Shown piece after piece: positions 17,317 through 26,989 of a stretch of DNA of 63,894 nucleotides. The notes under the pieces were generated by a model. That model was not told the origin of the DNA. It did not search any database and was given only the letters and a program-made list of their open reading frames with translations. The translations under genes were made by a program, and so were the position numbers. Location: the NCBI RefSeq assembly GCF_008386585.1, contig NZ_VUOB01000027.1, positions 1 to 63,894 of the forward strand, given 5' to 3'. The stretch comes from Solihabitans fulvus (GTDB lineage Bacteria > Actinomycetota > Actinomycetes > Mycobacteriales > Pseudonocardiaceae). The stretch's first letter is position 1, and each line of letters opens with the position of its first letter.

Positions 17317-19137
17317 ATGAGGAAATCCAGGGCAGCCTCCGGGCTGGCGTTGTTGGCTGGCGCCGCGCTCTTGCTGAGCGCGTGTGGCGGGGGTGGGACC
17401 GGCAACGGCGGGTCGGACGGTTCGCCGCAGAACCTGAACCCCGGTCAGATCGGTGGTGCGGACCAGGTCTTCAAGCGGCCGACGGTGTCCGACATCGGCG
17501 ACGTGGCCGTGGCCGTGGAGGAGAACTTCCACAACTACAACAACTACACGGGCGCAGCGAACAACATCTCGAGCGTCTACGTGCTCAACCAGGTGCTGCC
17601 TTCGGCGTTCGTGGTCGACGTCGTGGACGGCAAGCAGATCATCAAGCTCGACGGCGACCTGATGGACTCGGTGACCGTCAAGTCCAAGGACCCGATGGTC
17701 GTCGAGTGGAAGGTCCGCAAGGAGGCGGTCTGGTCCGACGGCCAGCCGATCGACGGCAAGGACTTCTACCTGCGGTGGCTCGCCGCCACCAGCAAGGTGA
17801 AGGTCGGCACCAGCACCAGCACGGGCGACCCCGGCTCCGGGTTCGACTCCTCGCCCTCCGGCTACGACCAGATCAGCAAGGTCGAGCTGGCTGACGGCAA
17901 CAAGACCATCACCACGACGTTCAGCAAGCCCTACGCCGACTACCGGTCGCTGTTCTCCCGATTCGGCGCCAACGGATTCCTGCCGGCGCACATCCTTGAG
18001 GCGAAGACCGGTATCCCGGACATCACCAAGGTGACCGACGCCGACCAGCCCTCCGTGGACAAGGCCGCGAAGTTCTGGACCGAGGGCTGGAAGGGCTTCA
18101 CCAAGGACGTCGCTGTGTCCGGCGGTCCCTACCTGATCGATTCCGCGGACCTGAAGGACCAGACGGTCCTGGTGCGCAACCCGAAGTACTTCGGTGCCAA
18201 GGGAGGTCCGGCCAAGCTGACCATTCGCACCAACTCCGACTCGCAGGCCGCGATTCAGCAGCTCCAGAACAAGGAGGTGCAGGTCGCCGCTCCGCAGGCG
18301 GAGTCAGCGGTGGTGCAGGCGGTCCGCAACGACGGTTCGCTCAAGGCCTTCGTCGATTCCGGTCTGACCTACGAGCACATCGACCTGAACATGTCCCGCC
18401 CGCTGTTCAAGGACATCGCGGTGCGTAAGGCCATCTTCCAGTGTGTGCCTCGGCAGAGCCTGATCGACAACCTGGTCAAGGACGTCAACCCGAACGCCAA
18501 GCCGCTGGGCAGCTTCATGTTCATGCCCAACGAGCAGGGCTACCAGGACCACTACTCGGACCTGGGCAACGGTGACGTCGCCGCGGCGAAGAAGACGCTC
18601 GAGGACGCCGGCTACAAGCAGGGCACCGACGGCGTCTACGCGAAGGGCGACCAGAAGGTCTCCTTCAAGCTGGGCCACAAGGTCGTGCCCCGTCGTGCCG
18701 ACACCGTTCGCCTGGTGCAGGCGAAGTGCAAGGAGGCCGGCATCGACATCCAGGACGATCAGGCCTCGAACTTCAACGACAAGCGCCTTCCGGCCAGTGA
18801 GTTCGACGCGGCGCTGTTCGCGTGGGTCGGCAACCCGACCAAGTCGTCCGCGTTCGGCAACTACGCCACCAAGTCCGCCGGTGGCACGTCGAACTACAAC
18901 AACTACTCCAACCCCGAGGTGGACAAGGAGTACGCGGATGCCAACGGGGAGCTGGACTTCCAGAAGCGCGTCGACATGCTGAACGACGTCGACAAGAAGA
19001 TGCACGACGACTACCACAGCCTGCCGCTGTTCCAGCTGCCCGACTTCGCCGCGACCAACGCCGGGTTCGGCCCGGTCAGCTACGTCGGATTCGCCGGCGG
19101 CGTCACCTGGAACGCCGAGGTCTGGCAGAAGAATTAG
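17317..19137 (+). CDS. ABC-transporter family 5 substrate-binding lipoprotein
   Basis: 607 residues. ATG 17317 follows GAGGAGCAG and opens a lipoprotein signal (LLSACGGG). The mature chain has the SBP family 5 layout: a large periplasmic-type fold, a DGKDFYLRWLAA segment in the first lobe, and VRKAIFQCVPRQSLI in the hinge region. Family 5 proteins bind oligopeptides, nickel or glycolipid-like ligands. No permease or ATPase gene adjoins it, so it is either an orphan receptor for a distant transporter or a non-transport protein like mycobacterial LpqW. It is monocistronic, ending in a strong terminator. Confidence 0.8.
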   Translation: MRKSRAASGLALLAGAALLLSACGGGGTGNGGSDGSPQNLNPGQIGGADQVFKRPTVSDIGDVAVAVEENFHNYNNYTGAANNISSVYVLNQVLPSAFVVDVVDGKQIIKLDGDLMDSVTVKSKDPMVVEWKVRKEAVWSDGQPIDGKDFYLRWLAATSKVKVGTSTSTGDPGSGFDSSPSGYDQISKVELADGNKTITTTFSKPYADYRSLFSRFGANGFLPAHILEAKTGIPDITKVTDADQPSVDKAAKFWTEGWKGFTKDVAVSGGPYLIDSADLKDQTVLVRNPKYFGAKGGPAKLTIRTNSDSQAAIQQLQNKEVQVAAPQAESAVVQAVRNDGSLKAFVDSGLTYEHIDLNMSRPLFKDIAVRKAIFQCVPRQSLIDNLVKDVNPNAKPLGSFMFMPNEQGYQDHYSDLGNGDVAAAKKTLEDAGYKQGTDGVYAKGDQKVSFKLGHKVVPRRADTVRLVQAKCKEAGIDIQDDQASNFNDKRLPASEFDAALFAWVGNPTKSSAFGNYATKSAGGTSNYNNYSNPEVDKEYADANGELDFQKRVDMLNDVDKKMHDDYHSLPLFQLPDFAATNAGFGPVSYVGFAGGVTWNAEVWQKN

Positions 19138-19153
19138 TGGACTCGAGGCACTG

Positions 19154-19199
19154 ACGGGACCGGGGGTCGGCGATTGAACACGCCGACCCCCGGTCCCGT
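19154..19199. terminator. Bidirectional hairpin terminator
   Basis: A perfect 19-bp stem (19154-19172 with 19181-19199) with an 8-base loop sits between the convergent SBP and Het-C/VWA genes, 8 bp before the latter's stop on the minus strand. Confidence 0.85.
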
Positions 19200-19206
19200 T
19201 GTCAGA

Positions 19207-22200
19207 TCACGCGATGCGCCGCAGCAGTAACGGCGGCAGCACCGTCACCCGCACGGTCGCCTGGCAGGTCCCGACGTTCCCCGCCACGTCGACGCCCTGG
19301 TAGGTCAGGGTGTAGACGCGGTCGTGCGCGCCGTCGATCATCGCCCGCAGGTAGCCCTGCGTGTCCGCGGTGCCGGTGGTCCAGCCGACGATGTCCTGCG
19401 GATGCGGGCCCGAGCTGGTGGTCACCGACTGGAGCGTGAACTGGCCGGGCCCGGACAGTCCGTCGGCGACCGTCACCGACACGCGGATCGGCATCAGCTG
19501 GAACGTCGGCGGCCACAGGTGGTCGGGCGTGGCCTGACAGGTCAGGGCAGGTGCGGTCTTGTCCAGTCGCACCGTGACCTGCCCCGAGGAGGTGTTGCCC
19601 GTCTCGTCCACCGCGGAGTACGTCACGGTCGTCACGCCGTCCGTGGTGATCGGCACGGTCGCCGAGGCGCCGGGCACCGTGGTCGAGGCGCCGCCGGTGG
19701 AGTAGGTCACCGAGGCGACCCCTGAACCACCCGGCTCGTCCGTGGCCGCCAGCGCGACGGTCACGTCCTGGTTGTTCCAGCCGGCCGCGTTCGGCGTCGG
19801 GGTCACGGTCGCCGTGACGGTCGGCGGGGTGGTGTCGGGCGGCGCGGCCAACACCGCATTGGACAGCACCGCGAAGTTCCGCCGCGCGCCGCTGGCCGCG
19901 CCGACGGTGAGCGCGTCGGTCGTGCCGTCGGCGGTCCCTGCCGGCGGTTGCAGGACGACGGTGACCGTCCCGGTGGCGCCCGCGTCGAGGGTGAGCGTGG
20001 CGGGCGTGGCCGACCGGACGTAGCCGTGGTCGTCCGTCGCGGTCACCGAGAACGTGTCCGCCGCGCCGAGGTTGGCCACGGTGAACGCGAAGCTGGTGGC
20101 GGTGCCGGGAACCAGGGTCGCGCTCGGCGGTGCCCTGACGACCAGGGACTGCGGGGTGACGACGCCGGGCAACATCCGCTGGAACGCCGTGCCCGCGGTG
20201 TCGACACCGGTGACGTACACCAGGAACGGCACGCTCGGCACGGTGATCGGCGCGGCGAACTCGTTGCCGTACTGGGAAAGGCCCAGCGACTGGACTGGGC
20301 TGCCGTCGGGTGCGCGCAGCTCGAAGTGCGCCGAGGCGAAGCCGTCGGTGAGCGTCCCGTCGGCGCCGACCTGCTGGCCGGCCACCGGGAATCCGTCGAT
20401 GGCCCGCACACCGGTCCTCGCCGGGTCGGTGCTCACCTCATCCGTTGGCAGGAAACGGAAGTTGGCCAGATCGAGGCCGCTCTCCCCGGTCACGCGCAGG
20501 GACGTCGTGCCCGACCCGCTCAGCGTGACCGTCCACGAGCCTGCCGAGGGCGCGGTGATCGTGGTGATGGTCGCGGGCGCGGAGTTCGGCACCGAGATGA
20601 CCTGCACTCCGGGGTCGCCGGGCGCCACGGTGGTCCCGTCGGGCCTGGTGATCGTGACGGTCTGGGCGCTGGCGGCCGCACCGCTGGCCGAGAACGTCAC
20701 CCGCGACAGCGTGCTGTCGACGGGGACGGTGACGCTTTGCCCAGCGGCGGTCAGCGGCGTGGAGACGTTGAGCAGGTTCACCGCGTTGGACCGCACCAGC
20801 GCGTCGGCGAGCTGGGTGATGCTGCCGGCGTCGGCGGTGGACAGCGCGAAGACCTGACCGCCGGTGGCGCGGGCCACGTCCTGGAAGGGCTTCGGCGCGG
20901 TGAACGCGGGAACGGCGAGCGCGCCCGTGGCCGCGTGCTGGTTGGCCTGCGGCTGCTGGGCCTGCGGCTGCTGGCTCCGCGCGGCCAGGTCTCCGGTGCA
21001 GTTGCCGAACAGCATCGGGTAGATGCGGATGTCCTTGGACGCGGCCAGGTTCGACACGGTGTCGGCCAGGTCGGCGTCCTTCGCGTCGGCGTCGGTGAAG
21101 GTGAACAGGTCGCTGCCCTCGTCCATCGCGCCGACGGCCTGGAGCAGGCCACTCATCGCCAGTTCCGGACAGTCGCCGCCGCCGCTGGCCGTGAGCGCGG
21201 AGATGGCGTTCTTGAACGTGACCGGGTCGTCGGTCGTCGTCAACGGCCCGACGCTCGGGTCGTTGAACGGCGCCAGGACGTACCTCGACGGCTCCTCGTC
21301 GGTGCCGATCCGCTTGTCGGTGATCTGGATGGCCTGGGCCTGCACCGACGAGATGATGCCGCCCATGCTGCCGGTGGTGTCGATGCTCATGCCGAGCGTC
21401 GGGCCGACACCGAGCAGCAGCTTCAGTTGCCGCGCCGAGACGGCGGCCTTGATGTCCCTGATGAACTGCTCGGTCCCGGCGATGGCCGCGGCGGCCGCGG
21501 CGGCGTGCTGCGTGGAGTGCGGCGAGAACAGCGAGTTGTTCAGGTCCTTGTTGATCCCGCCGCTGCCGGGTCCGTGGTCGAACGGGCCGCCGTGCCGGCA
21601 CTTGGCCACGCCGGCCGGCGCGGCCACGTCCTCTCCGCCGTAGTAGCCGCTGGTCAGCTTGGTGGTGGTCACCAGGCTGCCGTTGCAGGTGCCCTCGGTG
21701 GGACCGGCCACCGGCCCGAGGGTGTGGCCCGGCCTGCCGAGGTCGGGGTTGGCCCCGGTGTTGCCCAGCTCGATCCAGTCGCTGTGCGCGTAGAAGTCCT
21801 GGATGGTGTGTAGCGCGCCGCCGAAGTCGGTGCGCGCCTGCGCGGCGTTCTCACCCTTGAGGTCGGCGACCACGTTGGCGAACAAGCCGACCACGCGGCT
21901 CTGCCCGCCGGCGAAGTTCTCCCCGTCGAAGTGCAGCGCCGAATGGGTCTGGTCGTTGTCGACCTCGGCGTTGGCGTCGGCGATCTGGTTCATGGCCTTT
22001 GTCATCGGTTTGGTCAGCTTTGGTATCGAGAAGAACTCGTTGTCCAGTGCCTTGATCGAATCCTCGGTGATGCTCTGGTGCGAACTGGATCCGATCGCCT
22101 TGAGTTTCGTCGGGGCGAACGCGTCCGCGCTGCTCACTATGCTCGCGGTCAATGCGAGCGCGGCCGAGGACGCCAGCGTCGCGCGCAGGATGGTATGACG

Positions 22201-22212
22201 TTTTCCGGACAT
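19207..22212 (-). CDS. Secreted Het-C/von Willebrand factor A domain protein
   Basis: 1001 residues with a signal peptide (cleaved near ADAFA). Residues ~35-260 resemble the Het-C domain (heterokaryon-incompatibility C; VWA7-like), with HSALHFDGENF and LHTIQDFYAHSDWIELG as typical segments. A VWA domain follows (about 270-480) with the MIDAS-type motif SIDTTGSMGG. The remainder is several beta-sandwich modules: PDTTPPTVTATVTP and LDKTAPALTC begin Ig-like or bacterial surface repeats. No cell-wall sorting signal or membrane anchor is visible. The function of bacterial Het-C/VWA proteins is unknown; extracellular adhesion or recognition is an inference. Confidence 0.7.
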   Translation of the reverse strand: MSGKRHTILRATLASSAALALTASIVSSADAFAPTKLKAIGSSSHQSITEDSIKALDNEFFSIPKLTKPMTKAMNQIADANAEVDNDQTHSALHFDGENFAGGQSRVVGLFANVVADLKGENAAQARTDFGGALHTIQDFYAHSDWIELGNTGANPDLGRPGHTLGPVAGPTEGTCNGSLVTTTKLTSGYYGGEDVAAPAGVAKCRHGGPFDHGPGSGGINKDLNNSLFSPHSTQHAAAAAAAIAGTEQFIRDIKAAVSARQLKLLLGVGPTLGMSIDTTGSMGGIISSVQAQAIQITDKRIGTDEEPSRYVLAPFNDPSVGPLTTTDDPVTFKNAISALTASGGGDCPELAMSGLLQAVGAMDEGSDLFTFTDADAKDADLADTVSNLAASKDIRIYPMLFGNCTGDLAARSQQPQAQQPQANQHAATGALAVPAFTAPKPFQDVARATGGQVFALSTADAGSITQLADALVRSNAVNLLNVSTPLTAAGQSVTVPVDSTLSRVTFSASGAAASAQTVTITRPDGTTVAPGDPGVQVISVPNSAPATITTITAPSAGSWTVTLSGSGTTSLRVTGESGLDLANFRFLPTDEVSTDPARTGVRAIDGFPVAGQQVGADGTLTDGFASAHFELRAPDGSPVQSLGLSQYGNEFAAPITVPSVPFLVYVTGVDTAGTAFQRMLPGVVTPQSLVVRAPPSATLVPGTATSFAFTVANLGAADTFSVTATDDHGYVRSATPATLTLDAGATGTVTVVLQPPAGTADGTTDALTVGAASGARRNFAVLSNAVLAAPPDTTPPTVTATVTPTPNAAGWNNQDVTVALAATDEPGGSGVASVTYSTGGASTTVPGASATVPITTDGVTTVTYSAVDETGNTSSGQVTVRLDKTAPALTCQATPDHLWPPTFQLMPIRVSVTVADGLSGPGQFTLQSVTTSSGPHPQDIVGWTTGTADTQGYLRAMIDGAHDRVYTLTYQGVDVAGNVGTCQATVRVTVLPPLLLRRIA

Positions 22213-22430
22213 GATGATCGCCAGCTTTCGCTCGACGCTGCCATGCGGTGTTGCCCGAGGGTTGTCGGAATGATTCGCCGCCGCGTTACGGAAATGGTTA
22301 ACCGCCGCGTGCCCTTACGGGATGCCCTAATGGTATGAACAGGCAATTGCGGTTACTCCGTCAGTGTCGTTTTCGGTCGTATTCCTCGGCGAACAATCCG
22401 AACGCGGGCCGGTGCCCGCACCATGGAGTG

Positions 22431-24596
22431 GTGAGCGTCGGCCGTCGCGGGGCACGGACAGCGGTCGCCGTGGCGTGCGCGCTGGCCGCCGGGATCCTGT
22501 GGACCGTCCAGGCGGTCGCGCCGTCCTATGTCGCCGTCACGGCCAGCTCGGTGGCGTCGGTGACGGCGATCGTGGCGATCTTCGCCTCGAGGTTGGCCCG
22601 TGACCAGCCCGTGCACCTCGACGACCTGCTCGACCTCACGGCGGGCAACCTCACGGCCGCCCTGGTCGAGCAGTGGGGACGCGAGGAGACCGTCCGCGCG
22701 CACACCCCGGTCGCCCTGCCGGTCCGCTGCGTCGTGGTCTCCGATCCCGCGCGGCCGGGGGGCGCCTTCGACGATGTGGTCGGGCTGCTCACCGGCGGCG
22801 ACTCGCCCCGGCGCCTCGTCGTCCTCGGCGGCGTCGGCGCGGGCAAGAGCGCGCTGGTGCTGCGGTTGGCCCTCGCCCTGTTGCGGGTCCGAGGCGACGC
22901 GGAACCGGTGCCCGTCCTGATGTCGGCGGGCAGTTGGAATCCGCGCCAGACACTGGACGACTGGGTGGCCGGACAACTGGTCGAGCAATATCCGGAGCTG
23001 GGCGTCCTGGTGCCGACGATGGGCGGCGCGCCCCGAACACTCGCGAGCGCCCTGGTGGCCAGGCGACGCGTGCTGCCCATTGTCGACGGTCTCGACGAGC
23101 TGGAATCAGTCAATCGAGCGCCGGCGTTCCGGCAACTGGAGACGGCCGCGCGCAGGGACCAGCCGCTCATCGTGACCTGCCGGACCGAGGAATACCGGGA
23201 ATTGCTGGACCAGCCCGATCAGGAACCGCTGGAACACACTCCGGTGATCGAATTGTCGCCGGTCCGGCCCGCCGATGTCCGCGCCTATCTGGTCGACGCG
23301 ACCGCGCCGCCCGCGAGCCGGTGGGACCCGCTGTTCGAACACCTCGACGCGGAACCGGACGGCGTGCTCGCCGACGTGCTGTCGAGCCCGTTGATGGTGT
23401 GGCTGGCCCGCATGGTCTACCAGCGGCGCCGAACCGATCCCGCCGAACTCGTCGCGCTGGCCCCGAATCGGGACGACGTCACGGGCCACCTGCTCGACGG
23501 GTTGGTCCCCGCCGCCTACGCCGAGCGCAGCAGGCTGACGCGGTCTCCCGAGCGCGTCGGCGAGTCGCTCGAGCCCGCGCGCCGGGCCCTGGTCGCGCTG
23601 GCCCGACATCTCCGGGCCGGCGACCGACAGAACCTCGCGTGGTGGCGCCTGCACGAGCAGGTGCCCTCGGTGCTGGTCGGGCTGTCCACGGCGCTCGCGA
23701 CCGGCGGCGTGCTCGGCCTCGCGGTGCTGATCGCGGTCGCCGACCGGTACGGCCCCAGGGTCGGGCTCGTCGTCGGGGCGGCCGACGCCGTCGCGGCCGG
23801 CGCGCTGTGCTGGGTCACGGTGCTGATCCCCAAGGTGGTGCCGAGAACGCTGAACTTCCGCGTCGACCTGTCCCGACTGGGTTTCAAGCCGCTCGGCGGG
23901 CTCGCGGCCGGGCTCGCCGTCGGGCTGAGCTTCGGCCACGCCTGCACCCAGGCCGGCGGCCCGCTGGCCGGGGTCGTGGTCTTCCTTGCCGTGACACCGG
24001 TTTCCGCGCTGGCGGTGGGCAGCGTGTTCGGGCCGGTCGTCGGCGCGACGGGCGGCACCTCCGCGGGGCTGGCCATCGGACTGGCGGCGGCGCTCGTCCC
24101 GCACCGGTCCTCCGGTGTGCTCGAGGGCATCGTGCTCGGCGCGGTGTTCACGGTCATGGGGTGGCTGTGGACCGGGCTGTACGAACCGGCGAAGACGCCC
24201 CGCGCGGTCAGCCCGGACTCCCTCTATCGCGGCGACCGCACCAGTTCCCTCGTCGTCGGACTGACGTCGGGGGCCGTGTACGGGCTCGCCTACACGCTCG
24301 CCCTCGGCCCGTGGATCGGCGCGCTGGCCACCGTCGTCCTCGCGTTCGCGGTGACGATCACGGTCAGCAGTTGGGGCCAGTCGGCCGTGGCGAGCGTCTG
24401 GCGCCCGCTCTGCCGGGCCGGTCCGCGCGACGTGATGGGCCTGCTGCGCGAGGCGCACGAGCGCGGGGTGATCCGGCAGAACGGCATCTACTACCAGTTC
24501 CGGCACGACCTGCTGAAGGAGCGCCTTGCCTCCGATGCGGAACCGGACGCCCTTGGCGCCCTGACCGTCATGCCAGCTTCGCCACCAGCGTCCTGA
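22431..24596 (+). CDS. Membrane-anchored NACHT-type STAND NTPase
   Basis: About 721 residues from GTG 22431 (GGAG just upstream, spacing short); an ATG at 22335 is an alternative. Two N-terminal membrane helices precede an NTPase with Walker A GGVGAGKS (K139), Walker B LPIVDGLDEL and a sensor segment LIVTCRTEEY, matching NACHT proteins. A winged-helix-like region follows, then six to eight Gly-rich membrane helices and a cytoplasmic end YYQFRHDLLKERLA. STAND NTPases act as signal switches; some bacterial NACHT proteins defend against phage. Here the effector would be the membrane domain. The 3' end overlaps the convergent DUF3558 gene by 29 bp. Confidence 0.7.
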   Translation: MSVGRRGARTAVAVACALAAGILWTVQAVAPSYVAVTASSVASVTAIVAIFASRLARDQPVHLDDLLDLTAGNLTAALVEQWGREETVRAHTPVALPVRCVVVSDPARPGGAFDDVVGLLTGGDSPRRLVVLGGVGAGKSALVLRLALALLRVRGDAEPVPVLMSAGSWNPRQTLDDWVAGQLVEQYPELGVLVPTMGGAPRTLASALVARRRVLPIVDGLDELESVNRAPAFRQLETAARRDQPLIVTCRTEEYRELLDQPDQEPLEHTPVIELSPVRPADVRAYLVDATAPPASRWDPLFEHLDAEPDGVLADVLSSPLMVWLARMVYQRRRTDPAELVALAPNRDDVTGHLLDGLVPAAYAERSRLTRSPERVGESLEPARRALVALARHLRAGDRQNLAWWRLHEQVPSVLVGLSTALATGGVLGLAVLIAVADRYGPRVGLVVGAADAVAAGALCWVTVLIPKVVPRTLNFRVDLSRLGFKPLGGLAAGLAVGLSFGHACTQAGGPLAGVVVFLAVTPVSALAVGSVFGPVVGATGGTSAGLAIGLAAALVPHRSSGVLEGIVLGAVFTVMGWLWTGLYEPAKTPRAVSPDSLYRGDRTSSLVVGLTSGAVYGLAYTLALGPWIGALATVVLAFAVTITVSSWGQSAVASVWRPLCRAGPRDVMGLLREAHERGVIRQNGIYYQFRHDLLKERLASDAEPDALGALTVMPASPPAS

Positions 24597-25272
24597 CGAT
24601 CTGGGACAGGACCTTGTCCTGGTAGGTCTGGTGGCCCGAGGTGTCGTGGCCGTCCTTGCCTGCGGACAGCTCGCCCGCGCTGGACTCGCCGGATACCTCG
24701 AAGTAGTACTGACCGGTGCGGCAGTATGCGGTCGGCCTGGAGGCCGCGGCGATCGTGTTGGCGTAGCAGTCCTCCGCGCCCCAGGCCGCACCGATCTCGC
24801 TGGTGCCGCTGGTCCTGCTGCCGGACTTCTTGTCCTTCCCGTACAGGTCGACGACCAGGCTCGGGTCGGCGATGCCGAGAATGATGAAGTTGACCGACGA
24901 GTTGGGGCCGTTGTACTTGTCCGGCAGCGCGAAGCCGATGTCGCAACCGGCCGCCGGCACGTCCTCGCTCGCCTTCGTCCGCTCGGGGTGGACGAAGTCG
25001 GGGACGCTGTAGAGGTGCAGCTTCTTCTGCTTCCGCGAGATGTCCGTCGCCTGCGGGAGCACGGCGGTCAGCTCCTGGTCGGTGAGCAGCGTGCAGGCGT
25101 CCGGCCACTGGCCGCCCGACAGCTCCTCGCCGGAGCCGGCCCGCAGGTGCAGCGCCGGACCGGACGGCCGCGCCGACCCGAACTCGACCGCGGCCGGCGC
25201 GGAGCACCCGGCGGTCAGCGCGGCCGCCACCGCGACGGCGACGGCAACTCGCCAGATAAGCCTGTGGTGCAT
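24568..25272 (-). CDS. DUF3558-family lipoprotein
   Basis: 234 residues with a lipobox (LTAGCSAP). The mature part has the DUF3558 pattern: PDACTLLTDQEL near residue 60, a Cys in AAGCDIGF, and a paired Cys region (EDCYAN, AYCRTGQYYF). Members are abundant secreted lipoproteins of actinobacteria with no established function. The gene is convergent with, and overlaps, the NACHT gene. Confidence 0.75.
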   Translation of the reverse strand: MHHRLIWRVAVAVAVAAALTAGCSAPAAVEFGSARPSGPALHLRAGSGEELSGGQWPDACTLLTDQELTAVLPQATDISRKQKKLHLYSVPDFVHPERTKASEDVPAAGCDIGFALPDKYNGPNSSVNFIILGIADPSLVVDLYGKDKKSGSRTSGTSEIGAAWGAEDCYANTIAAASRPTAYCRTGQYYFEVSGESSAGELSAGKDGHDTSGHQTYQDKVLSQIVRTLVAKLA

Positions 25273-25380
25273 GGGATTCCAGCCTCGTCGACTACGGCCG
25301 CACGATTCGGGGCCGACCGTCCATACGTTAGTCAGGCCGGATGAAATCCCGATGACACCGCGAGCGGATCGAGTCGGGGG

Positions 25381-26598
25381 TCAGCACGTCACCCAGTAGC
25401 CCGGCGAGGTCTGCCTGAGGCTGCTGAAGGTGGCGATGTTCCACAGGCCCAGCGGCTGGTTGGAGCCCGCGGCATAGGTCAGGCCCCACAGGGCGTAGGC
25501 GCGCAGCGCGACGGTGTGGTCGTAGTTGCTCGCCGTGACGCACTGCGGCGGCGGGGTGGTGGTCGGCGGTGGGGTCGAGCCGCCGCGCAGCGCCGCGACC
25601 ATGCGCACGATGGCCTGCAACTGCGGACCGCTCCGCTGGGCGTACTGGGCGGACTGGTAGCCCCACCAGTCCCAGCAGCCGCGCGGGTTGCCCGACATCG
25701 TGGTGGCCTGCGGGTAGAGCACGATCATGGCGTTGGTGTCGGCGTACTCGTTGAGGTAGGCCTGGTCCATCAGCGCGTTGCCGACCAGCCCGAAGTACTG
25801 GTAGCAGCCGTGCAGCGTCACCATCAGCCGGCAGGAAGCGCCGTCCTGACAGGTCTTCGGCACGTAGGCGAAGCCGTCGCCGCCCATGCTGATCGCCGCC
25901 GCGCTGCCGCCTGGCGCGTAGGCGTTCTGGTCGAACTGGACCAGTTTCCCGGTCAGCGCGGCGGAACTCGGCGGGTGCACGCTGCCGAACAGGTGGGCCA
26001 GCATGTCGCCGACCGGATCGCCTCCGCAGTTGTTGACGTAGGGCGAGGTGGTTGCGGAGCAAGGGTTTTTGCCGAGCGGGCTGACCCAGGCGTGCCCCGA
26101 CGCGGTGCCGCTGTCGTAGGCGACGGTGGCGCCGAGGTCCCGGTAGTAGGTGGCGAGGTCGTCCATCACCGGTTGCGCGATGGTGCTGTCGCTCGTGCCG
26201 TGGAACAGCCACACCGGGGAGCCGGCGAGGTTCGCCACCGGGTCGACGGCCCCTGCCGATGCCCGGTCTCTGGTCTCCTGCTCCAGCTGGGCGGGGGTTC
26301 GGCGCGGCGACGTCGTGTTCATGCAGGCGTTGAGGGCGGTGGACAGGTTGTCCTGGGCGCAGTCGTAGGCGCCGGCCGAGAAGATTCCCGCGCCCCGGAA
26401 CACCGACGAGTACGCGACGTGCAGCTGGTTGGCCAGGTATCCGCCGGACGACAGGCCGCTGACGTAGGTCGAGCTGACGTTGTACTGCTGGAGCGTGCCC
26501 TGGCTTGGCGGGGGCACGGCCGAGGTCGCGACGGCGACGGACGCGGCGCCGAGGCCGACCGCCGCGACGGCGGCCAGGAGTGCTTGCCGGACAGTCAT
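25381..26598 (-). CDS. Secreted PHB depolymerase-type esterase
   Basis: 405 residues. ATG 26598 follows AAGGAGGAG and opens a signal peptide (near VAVATSA). The alpha/beta hydrolase domain has the lipase box GLSSGGY, an Asp in FHGTSDS and a His in SGHAWV, the triad of extracellular poly(3-hydroxybutyrate) depolymerases, plus LHGCYQ for the oxyanion region. A Pro/Thr linker (TPPPTTTPPP) leads to a ~55-residue C-terminal domain. It would hydrolyse polyester outside the cell. It diverges from a chitinase gene, with DasR-like sites in between. Acetylxylan or feruloyl esterase activity is the main alternative. Confidence 0.82.
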   Translation of the reverse strand: MTVRQALLAAVAAVGLGAASVAVATSAVPPPSQGTLQQYNVSSTYVSGLSSGGYLANQLHVAYSSVFRGAGIFSAGAYDCAQDNLSTALNACMNTTSPRRTPAQLEQETRDRASAGAVDPVANLAGSPVWLFHGTSDSTIAQPVMDDLATYYRDLGATVAYDSGTASGHAWVSPLGKNPCSATTSPYVNNCGGDPVGDMLAHLFGSVHPPSSAALTGKLVQFDQNAYAPGGSAAAISMGGDGFAYVPKTCQDGASCRLMVTLHGCYQYFGLVGNALMDQAYLNEYADTNAMIVLYPQATTMSGNPRGCWDWWGYQSAQYAQRSGPQLQAIVRMVAALRGGSTPPPTTTPPPQCVTASNYDHTVALRAYALWGLTYAAGSNQPLGLWNIATFSSLRQTSPGYWVTC

Positions 26599-26770
26599 CT
26601 GCTCCTCCTTGAGCGGGTGATGAGGCCATGGTCGCCACGCCAGGTGCCCCGCGCCACGTGCTCAGGGGCCACTCCTGGGATCCGCGCAGTGGTGGCTGGC
26701 ACCACATGCCCTGGGGTGGCGGTCCGGGACGGCTGTCCCCGCCTCGGGCAGCGCCGGCAGGCTGCGGCGA

Positions 26771-26784
26771 CTGGTCTAGTCCAC
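26771..26784. promoter_or_regulatory. DasR-like (dre) site 1
   Basis: CTGGTCTAGTCCAC matches the GntR-family DasR consensus core TGGTCTAGACCA with one change. It lies 173 bp upstream of the esterase start and ~210 bp upstream of the chitinase start. Confidence 0.6.
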
Positions 26785-26839
26785 TGCGCTGGCGGGAGGA
26801 ACAGTGCGGTCAGCGGCGGTCAACCCTTGACAGACGAGG

Positions 26840-26851
26840 TGGTCTAGTCCA
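26840..26851. promoter_or_regulatory. DasR-like (dre) site 2 in the chitinase promoter
   Basis: TGGTCTAGTCCA starts 7 bp after the -35 TTGACA (26827-26832), so a bound repressor would cover the promoter spacer. DasR is released by amino-sugar phosphates and controls chitin use in streptomycetes. Confidence 0.65.
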
Positions 26852-26989
26852 ATTGTTAGGGTCTGGGCAACCGAGGCCCGCCCGCGCGGCGCCCCGAGGT
26901 CCGGGCGGAGGCCAGCGACACCGCCTCCGCAGCGCGCCTGGAGCCCTGCAACTCCAGTCGCACTCACACCCTGTGACTCAGGAGAGCGC

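Larger units (their letters stand above)
26599..26989. promoter_or_regulatory. Divergent promoter region between esterase and chitinase genes
   Basis: A 391-bp gene-free region. It holds two DasR-like sites (listed separately), a TTGACA (26827-26832) that is a good -35 for the chitinase, with the second site lying in the following spacer, and RBS elements at both ends. Nothing else was recognised. Confidence 0.6.
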
